NCBI GenBank assembly: GCA_009704985.1
Contig: WLDE01000007.1
Coordinates: forward strand, 1-47,415
DNA length: 47,415 nt
Direction: 5' to 3'
Source of the DNA: Actinomycetota bacterium
Lineage (GTDB): Bacteria > Actinomycetota > Acidimicrobiia > Acidimicrobiales > Ilumatobacteraceae
Made by a program: the position numbers and the translations under genes. The notes under the pieces were generated by a model. It was not told the origin of the DNA. It worked only from the letters and a program-made list of their open reading frames with translations, and searched no databases. Below are positions 41,613 through 47,415 of this stretch, in pieces (the stretch's first letter is position 1; every line of letters begins with the position of its first letter).

Positions 41613-42716
41613 ATGGCCATCTACTCGATGGGGCGCCGGCGGGTCATCGCCGTGCTGGTGCTGACCTCGATCCTGCTCGTCACGCTCGACCTCCGGGGCA
41701 GCGCCGTCATCGATCGCGCCCGCAGCGTCTTCTCGCTCGTCCTCGAACCCTTCGACGCCGCCGCCCGCACCATCTCGCGTCCCGTGATCAACGCCTGGCG
41801 CGGTGTCACCCAGTACGACGAGCTGGTGCGCGAGAACGAGCGGCTCCAGGAGCAGGTCGACTCGCAGCGTGGCGCCGAGATCGTGGCGCGTGCCGCGATC
41901 CTGGAGTACCAGGAGCTGCTCACGCTGAACCGGCTGCTCGGGTCGAGCAGCTACCCGTCGGCCACCGCGCAGGTGCAGGGCGCGTCGCCCGGCAACTTCC
42001 AGTACACCGTCGAGATCGACAAGGGCAGCGTCGACGGCATCGCCGTCGGCATGCCGGTCGTCAACGGCGGTGGCCTGGTGGGCAAGATCACGCAGGTCTT
42101 CCCGAACTCCTCGGTGGTGCTGCTCATCGTCGACCCGGGCTTCTCCATCGGTGCGAAGGTGCTCACCGAGGCGGTCCCGGCGCCGGTCGTGCAGGCACCG
42201 ACCTCTGGCATCCCGCTCGCGCCGGTCGATCCGGCCACCACCGACCCGACCGCGGGGACGACCACCACCGTCACCACCACCACGATCGCACCCGATCCGG
42301 CGGCCCCGACGGCCACGGTGGATCCGGTGCAGGGGCCGCTCGACCCGCTCGACGACGCCGTCACCACGACCAGCACCACCGCACCGCCGCTGTTCACCAC
42401 CACCACCGTGGCGCCGGTCGAGATCATCCGCGAGACCGGCACGCTCAGCGGCCAGGGCGCTGGCAAGCCACTCGTGCTCCGCTTCGTCGACGACTCCTCG
42501 TCGCAGGGTCGCGTGCAGGTGGGGTCCACCGTCCAGACCGCCGGTGGTACCGCGTCGATCGCGCCGGCCGGCATCCCGATCGGCGAGATCACCGCCGTCC
42601 GCCAGCAGTCGGGCACCCGAGCGCAGCTCGTCGAGGTGGCGTCGTCGGCCGGCGACCTCTCGAAGCTCAACTTCGTCCGCGTGCTGCTGTACGTGCCCAA
42701 CACGAGCGGCGGCTGA
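41613..42716 (+). CDS. mreC: Rod shape-determining protein MreC with a Thr/Pro-rich insertion
   Basis: 367-residue membrane protein: short cytoplasmic N-terminus (1-9), one helix (about 10-26), a periplasmic coiled coil (about 68-110), then a beta-rich domain (YTVEIDKGSVDGI through VLLYVP). Within the domain lies an insertion at about 187-270 made mostly of Thr, Pro, Ala and Asp (blocks such as GTTTTVTTTTIAPD and VTTTSTTAPPLFTTTTVAP), which looks like a disordered, possibly glycosylated loop outside the membrane. MreC links MreB, MreD, PBP2 and RodA. The start ATG 41613 is 13 bp after mreB; the stop is 3 bp before mreD. Confidence 0.94.
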   Translation: MAIYSMGRRRVIAVLVLTSILLVTLDLRGSAVIDRARSVFSLVLEPFDAAARTISRPVINAWRGVTQYDELVRENERLQEQVDSQRGAEIVARAAILEYQELLTLNRLLGSSSYPSATAQVQGASPGNFQYTVEIDKGSVDGIAVGMPVVNGGGLVGKITQVFPNSSVVLLIVDPGFSIGAKVLTEAVPAPVVQAPTSGIPLAPVDPATTDPTAGTTTTVTTTTIAPDPAAPTATVDPVQGPLDPLDDAVTTTSTTAPPLFTTTTVAPVEIIRETGTLSGQGAGKPLVLRFVDDSSSQGRVQVGSTVQTAGGTASIAPAGIPIGEITAVRQQSGTRAQLVEVASSAGDLSKLNFVRVLLYVPNTSGG

Positions 42717-42719
42717 GGC

Positions 42720-43244
42720 GTGCGGGCGTTCCTGACCGGCCCGCTCGTCCGGCTCTTCCCCGTCGGGTTGTGCGTGCTCGCGATGCAGCGCACCTTCCTC
42801 ACCGAGCTGAAGGTGATGGACGTCGTGCTGCAGATCGTGCTCGCCCTCGCCGCCGGGGCGGGTGCCGGGGCCGGTCCCGAACGCGGGGCGATCGCCGGGT
42901 TCACGCTGGGGCTGATGTACGACCTGGCGACCGGGAGCCCGCTCGGCCTGACGGCACTCGTGTACGCGCTGGCGGGGTTCGTGGCCGGCTACGTGCTCAC
43001 GTTCACCCCCACGCCGCCGTGGTGGCTCGCATCGCTGTTCGTGGGCATCGGCGCAGCGGTGGGGGAGACGGCGGCGCCCGCGGCCCGCGCGCTCATCGGG
43101 CAGGACGGCTGGTTCACGTCGCAGCTGTTCACGATCGTGCCCGTCGTCACCGTCTTCGCCCTCGTGATCAGCCCGCTCGTGGTCCCGCTCGGCCGATGGT
43201 GCATGTGTGTCAAGCGGCCGAAGTGGAAGGCGATGCACGAGTAG
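42720..43244 (+). CDS. mreD: Rod shape-determining protein MreD
   Basis: 174-residue polytopic membrane protein with about five helices. The pattern AFLTGPLVRLFPVGLCVLAMQRTFL, then ALAAGAGAGAGPERGAIAGFTLGLMYDLATGSPLGLTALVYALAGFVAGYVL is typical of MreD. It anchors MreB-MreC and the wall synthases in the membrane. GTG start at 42720, 3 bp after the mreC stop, so translation is coupled. A 52-bp gap separates it from mrdA, which has its own hexamer CAGAAT 8 nt before its start. Confidence 0.9.
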   Translation: MRAFLTGPLVRLFPVGLCVLAMQRTFLTELKVMDVVLQIVLALAAGAGAGAGPERGAIAGFTLGLMYDLATGSPLGLTALVYALAGFVAGYVLTFTPTPPWWLASLFVGIGAAVGETAAPAARALIGQDGWFTSQLFTIVPVVTVFALVISPLVVPLGRWCMCVKRPKWKAMHE

Positions 43245-43282
43245 CACGCAGGGCGCGCGCCCGCTCGGGGCGGTCGATCCGC

Positions 43283-43288
43283 CAGAAT
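43283..43288 (+). promoter_or_regulatory. Possible -10 element of mrdA
   Basis: CAGAAT, 8 nt before ATG 43297, and no ribosome binding site. It is weaker than the other cases and may be chance. Confidence 0.25.
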
Positions 43289-43296
43289 GACTGACC

Positions 43297-45567
43297 ATGG
43301 CCATCGATCGTCGGAGCAGTCGCCTGGGCGTGTTGGCGCTCGTGGCGGTCGTCCTCGTCGGTGCCCTCGGCACCCGCCTGTGGTTCCTCCAGGGCGTCCA
43401 GGCCGAGGCGTTCCAGGAATCGGTCGACCAGGCGAAGGTGCGCACCGTCACGCTCCCGCCCGAGCGCGGTCGGATCTTCGACGCGGACGGTCGGATCCTC
43501 GCCGACAACGAGCGGGTGCTCACCGTCACCGTCGACTGGAGCGTCATCCGGAACAAGCCGACGCAGCGCCAGGAGTTGTTCGAGCGGTTGAGCGGCTGGG
43601 TGGGCAAGCCGGTCGAGGAGCTCGAGCGGCGCTACGACGAGGGCGTGGAGATCTACGACCCGCTGCTGCCGATGCCGCTCGTCGAGGACGTCAGCGAGGA
43701 CACCGTCCAGTACCTGCTCGAGCGGTCCGAGGACTTCCCCGGCGTCGACGTCACCGAGCAGTGGCGGCGGGTGTACCCGTACGCGCCGCTCGCCAGCCAC
43801 GTCATCGGCTACATGAGCGCGATCACCCGCGAGACCAAGGACGAGTACCTCGCCAAGGGCTACAACCTCAACGAACGCGTGGGGGCGTTCGGCATCGAGC
43901 AGAGCATGGAGGCCGAGCTCCACGGCACCTGGGGCTACCAGAAGTGGGAGATCGACGCGGCGGGCAACACCGTGCGGCTGCTCGAGGAGGTGCTGCCCGT
44001 CGGCGGCTTCGACATCCAGCTCGCGATCGACCTCGACGTGCAGCAGTACGCCGAGCAGGCGCTGGAGACGATGCTGAAGCAGCGCCGCGACCTGCCCACC
44101 GACCGCGAGGAGTGCCAGTGCGCCGACCTGGCCGCGAACAACCCGCTCGACCGGAAGATCAACGACGGCGTCACCCGCGTGTACTCGAGCTCGAAGGAGT
44201 TCGGCAACCAGGAGTGGATCCAGTACAAGGCACCGGCCGGCTCGGTGGTCGTGCTCGACCACTCCAACGGCCAGGTCATCGCGATGGCGAGCTACCCGAC
44301 GTTCGACAACCGCTGGTTCAACGCGGGCGTCAGCAAGGAGAAGTTGTCGCAGCTCTTCCCCCAGACCGACGACCCCGACCGGTCGATCCTCGTGAACCGC
44401 GCGGTGCAGGGTCGCTACAACATCGGGTCGACGATCAAGCCGTTCATGTCGTGGTCGGCGATGCACAGCGGGCTGATCGAGGCCGACGACATCTGGTTGG
44501 ACCAGGGCACGTACAAGCTCGTGTCGGTACCCGACGAGATCTGCGCCGAAGGTGTGCGCTGCGAGTTCAAGAACGCGAACGACCCGTCCGGGCTGCCCAG
44601 TCAGTACGGCCCGGTCGACGTCGAGGACTCGCTCGCCGTGAGCTCGGACACGTTCTTCTACCGACTGGGCGAGACCTTCTTCACGCTCCTCGGGCGACGC
44701 GACGAGCTGAAGGCCGACCTCATGGAGTTCGGTTTCGGAGCCGACAGCGGCATCGACCTGCCCTTCGAGTGGGACGGCCGCATCCCCGACGACGAGGTGA
44801 AGCGCCAGCTGGTCGAGCGGGGCGTGCTCGCCAAGGGCGAGGCGCCGAGACTCGTGACGGGCGACCTCGTGCAGGTGTCGATCGGGCAGGGTCTCTTCGC
44901 CGCCACGCCGCTGCAGTTGGCGAATGCGTACGCAGCGATCGCGAACCGTGGGTTCGTGATGCGCCCGCACGTGGTGAAGGCGATCCTGTCGCCGTTCACC
45001 CCCAACGAGGTCGGGGTGCCGGCACGCGCCGACCTCGACTCGGCCGAGGTGGTGCAGAGCTTCGAGCGTCCCGTGATCCTCAACGAGCTCGAGATGCCGC
45101 CCGAGGTACGCGACCCGATCATCCGCGGCCTCTCGCGTGTGGTGTGCCCGTCGTTCCGTGAGGGCGAGCGGTGTGGCGTGGAGTACCCGGAGGGCCGCTA
45201 CCGCGCCACCACCGGCGAGCGGCTCTTCAAGGATTACGCCCACGACAAGCTCCCCATCGCCGGCAAGACCGGCACGGCCCAGGGCGCCGGCCAGTACCCG
45301 TGGAACGACTCCTCGGCGTTCGCCGCCTTCAGCCTCGACGACAGCCGGCCGTACACGATCGCGGCGTACCTCGAGAAGAGCGGCTTCGGCTCGAAGGCCG
45401 CGGCACCCGTGGTGAAGTGCCTGTTCGGCGTGCTCGCCGAGGACATCGAGAGGGACCCGGTCCTGCCGTCGGACCCGCTCGACATCAACTCGCCGTACAC
45501 GGCCGCCCCGAAGGAGATCCCCGACCGCACGTGCCTCGGTGGCTACGACGGGACGGTCAGCGAATGA
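43297..45567 (+). CDS. mrdA: Penicillin-binding protein 2, elongasome transpeptidase
   Basis: 756-residue class B PBP with one N-terminal membrane helix (about 10-30), a dimerisation region and a transpeptidase domain. Motifs: nucleophile Ser378 in STIK (378-381), SSD (449-451) and KTG (657-659). Compared with E. coli PBP2 (633 residues) it is longer, mainly from an insertion around residues 265-312 with an ECQC element (Cys273, Cys275) and other extra loops with cysteines at 416, 422, 617 and 626, all on the outer face. They may form disulfides. With RodA it makes lateral wall peptidoglycan. It lies between mreD and rodA, 36 bp before the latter. Confidence 0.95.
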   Translation: MAIDRRSSRLGVLALVAVVLVGALGTRLWFLQGVQAEAFQESVDQAKVRTVTLPPERGRIFDADGRILADNERVLTVTVDWSVIRNKPTQRQELFERLSGWVGKPVEELERRYDEGVEIYDPLLPMPLVEDVSEDTVQYLLERSEDFPGVDVTEQWRRVYPYAPLASHVIGYMSAITRETKDEYLAKGYNLNERVGAFGIEQSMEAELHGTWGYQKWEIDAAGNTVRLLEEVLPVGGFDIQLAIDLDVQQYAEQALETMLKQRRDLPTDREECQCADLAANNPLDRKINDGVTRVYSSSKEFGNQEWIQYKAPAGSVVVLDHSNGQVIAMASYPTFDNRWFNAGVSKEKLSQLFPQTDDPDRSILVNRAVQGRYNIGSTIKPFMSWSAMHSGLIEADDIWLDQGTYKLVSVPDEICAEGVRCEFKNANDPSGLPSQYGPVDVEDSLAVSSDTFFYRLGETFFTLLGRRDELKADLMEFGFGADSGIDLPFEWDGRIPDDEVKRQLVERGVLAKGEAPRLVTGDLVQVSIGQGLFAATPLQLANAYAAIANRGFVMRPHVVKAILSPFTPNEVGVPARADLDSAEVVQSFERPVILNELEMPPEVRDPIIRGLSRVVCPSFREGERCGVEYPEGRYRATTGERLFKDYAHDKLPIAGKTGTAQGAGQYPWNDSSAFAAFSLDDSRPYTIAAYLEKSGFGSKAAAPVVKCLFGVLAEDIERDPVLPSDPLDINSPYTAAPKEIPDRTCLGGYDGTVSE

Positions 45568-45603
45568 CGGCGCCGGTACCGCCGACGACCTGGTGACCCG
45601 GCG

Positions 45604-46767
45604 ATGACGCTCACGTTCCTGCAGCGCAAGCCCGACTCGGGTCTCGGCAACATCCGCTCGAGCCCGAGCGATCCCAGTCGCAACATCGACTGGGTGCTGA
45701 TGACCACGTTGGCGGCGCTCGCCACCATCGGGTGTTTCGTCGTGTACTCGGCGTCGCGCACCAAGCAGGACGACCCGTTCCTCTACGTCACCCGGCAGGT
45801 CGTGTTCCTGATCGGAGCCGTCATCGCGATGGTCGTGGTCATGGCGATCGACTACGAGACGCTCCGCGAGCGGGCTCGGTTCTTCTACGGCGTCACCATC
45901 ATGATGCTGGTGCTGGTGAACATCGCCGGCACGGTGAGCGGCGGTGCGCGACTGAGCTTCGACCTCGGCCCGCTCAAGCTCCAGCCCGCCGAGTTCGCCA
46001 AGGCCACGGTGCTGCTCGCGCTCGCCGCCTACCTGGCGGAGGAACGCAGCGACGAGGTGAGCTACCCGCGCTTCCTGGGTGGCCTGATCATGGTGGGTGT
46101 GCCGTCGGCGCTGATCATCATCCAGCCCGACCTCGGCTCGGCGTCGGTGATGGTGGCGATGGCGATGGGCGTGCTGCTCGTGGCCGGGGCCAAGCCGAAG
46201 TACATCGCGCTGATCACCCTGATGTCGGTGGCCACCGTGATCGCGGCCGTGATCTCGGGCATCGTGAACCGGTACCAATTGCGGCGCATCGAGGCCTTCT
46301 TCAACCAGGACTCCTCCGACGACACCCTCCGCGACTTCATCTACCAGCCCCGCAACGCCGTCCGGGCGATCGCCACCGGCGGGCTCACCGGGAAGGGGTG
46401 GCTGGAGGGGCCGCTCACGAACGCGAAGAACGACATTCCGGTGCAGTGGGCCGACTTCCCGTTCTCCGCGATCGGTGAGCAGTTCGGGTTGCTCGGCTGC
46501 GCGGTGGTGCTGGGCCTGTTCACGATCATGCTCCTGCGGATCTGGCGGATCGCGCACCTCTCGAAGGACATGCTCGGCACCTACCTGTGCGCCGGGGTGT
46601 TCACGATGATCCTCTGGCAGGTGTTCCAGAACGTGGCGATGACGCTCGGCATCATGCCGGTGACCGGGTTGCCGATGCCGTTCATCTCCTACGGCGGGTC
46701 GAGCCTGGTCACGTTCTTCACCCTGCTCGGGTTGGTGCAGAACGTGCACATGCGTCGGTACCGCTGA
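45604..46767 (+). CDS. rodA: Peptidoglycan glycosyltransferase RodA (SEDS family)
   Basis: 387-residue polytopic SEDS protein with about ten helices. Family marks: the internal KLQPAEFAKATVLLALAAYLA segment, PDLGSASVMVAMAMGVLL, the large extracellular loop with YQLRRIEAFFN, and the C-terminal MPVTGLPMPFISYGGSSLV. It polymerises lipid II into glycan strands and works with PBP2, whose gene is directly upstream. The N-terminal 25 residues before the first helix are polar and contain MTLTFLQRKPDSGLGNIRSS. ATG start at 45604, in step with the conserved start of the family. Could alternatively be FtsW, but the context and motif set favour RodA. Confidence 0.93.
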   Translation: MTLTFLQRKPDSGLGNIRSSPSDPSRNIDWVLMTTLAALATIGCFVVYSASRTKQDDPFLYVTRQVVFLIGAVIAMVVVMAIDYETLRERARFFYGVTIMMLVLVNIAGTVSGGARLSFDLGPLKLQPAEFAKATVLLALAAYLAEERSDEVSYPRFLGGLIMVGVPSALIIIQPDLGSASVMVAMAMGVLLVAGAKPKYIALITLMSVATVIAAVISGIVNRYQLRRIEAFFNQDSSDDTLRDFIYQPRNAVRAIATGGLTGKGWLEGPLTNAKNDIPVQWADFPFSAIGEQFGLLGCAVVLGLFTIMLLRIWRIAHLSKDMLGTYLCAGVFTMILWQVFQNVAMTLGIMPVTGLPMPFISYGGSSLVTFFTLLGLVQNVHMRRYR

Positions 46768-47005
46768 CGGTTCACGGCGCCGAACGTGGAACCCTGGCCA
46801 CCCTGTGTGGTGGCGTGCGGCAGCATGCCGGGTCGGAACGGTCGCTGGAGGTACACTGTTCGCCAGGTGTTGACCCCCGGTCACCACGCCAGCACGCACT
46901 GCTCAGTCGCAGTTCAGGCAGCGTCTCCAGCGCCCGGACTGCGCGACGCGTGGTCGTGTGCTCCATCCCCCGGAGCCCGACGCACGCCCAGAAGGGACTT
47001 CCTCC

Positions 47006-47415
<410 letters not shown>

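Noticed and set aside
43210..46899. A 1229-codon antisense frame opposite mrdA and rodA
   Set aside because: Same reasoning: biased composition, no recognisable domain, and full overlap with conserved genes on the other strand.

Overview
This 47.4 kb window is high-GC DNA that reads as a chromosomal segment of an actinobacterium, most likely of the class Acidimicrobiia (Ilumatobacter-like). The assignment is inferred from base composition, from the gene order tig-clpP-clpX-folC-ndk-mreBCD-mrdA-rodA-(rne), from a DevR/DosR-like regulator, and from the many start codons that have no Shine-Dalgarno site but a -10-like hexamer (TANNCT or CANNCT) 6-9 nt upstream, as in leaderless actinobacterial transcripts. 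There are no insertion sequences, phage genes or CRISPR arrays. No gene-free stretch exceeds 300 bp.

Left part (1-14.2 kb): a fatty acid desaturase; an ECF sigma factor translationally coupled to a membrane-anchored LysM protein; a lipoprotein; a nitronate monooxygenase-like enzyme; an MFS gene followed by the two subunits of a heterodimeric ABC exporter; a crotonase; a GrdB-like reductase gene interrupted by one in-frame TGA exactly at the UxxC redox position, so a candidate selenoprotein; and a YraQ/YcgQ metal-permease pair. Three copies of a 35-bp palindrome sit at gene ends, and a 32-codon ORF repeats the tail of the desaturase.

Middle (14.4-28.4 kb): a LuxR-type regulator, an enoyl-CoA hydratase, tRNA-Gly(UCC), a small unknown protein, an alpha/beta hydrolase, an SPFH protein, an F420-type LLM oxidoreductase, a metallophosphoesterase, the AMPylase SelO, a DHA2 drug transporter divergent from its TetR regulator, a large cyclase/NB-ARC/TPR regulator, and tRNA-Pro(UGG).

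Right (28.4-35.1 kb): a flavin split-barrel protein, a three-domain multicopper oxidase with a perfect DosR-box-like palindrome upstream, and a divergent PAS histidine kinase/DevR-like response regulator pair that could control it. These are followed by an alpha-carbonic anhydrase lipoprotein, a class V aminotransferase and a small SH3-like protein.

Far right (35.2-47.4 kb): core genes for protein folding and proteolysis (tig with a His/Asp-rich tail, clpP, clpX), folate polyglutamylation (folC), nucleotide balance (ndk) and rod-shape cell-wall synthesis (mreB, mreC, mreD, mrdA, rodA). The window ends inside the repeat-rich N-terminus of a probable RNase E/G.

The strongest leads are the putative Sec-encoding GrdB-like gene (11318-12472), the DosR-like regulatory module (30382-32457), the leaderless promoter pattern, and the compensatory 35-bp palindromes.
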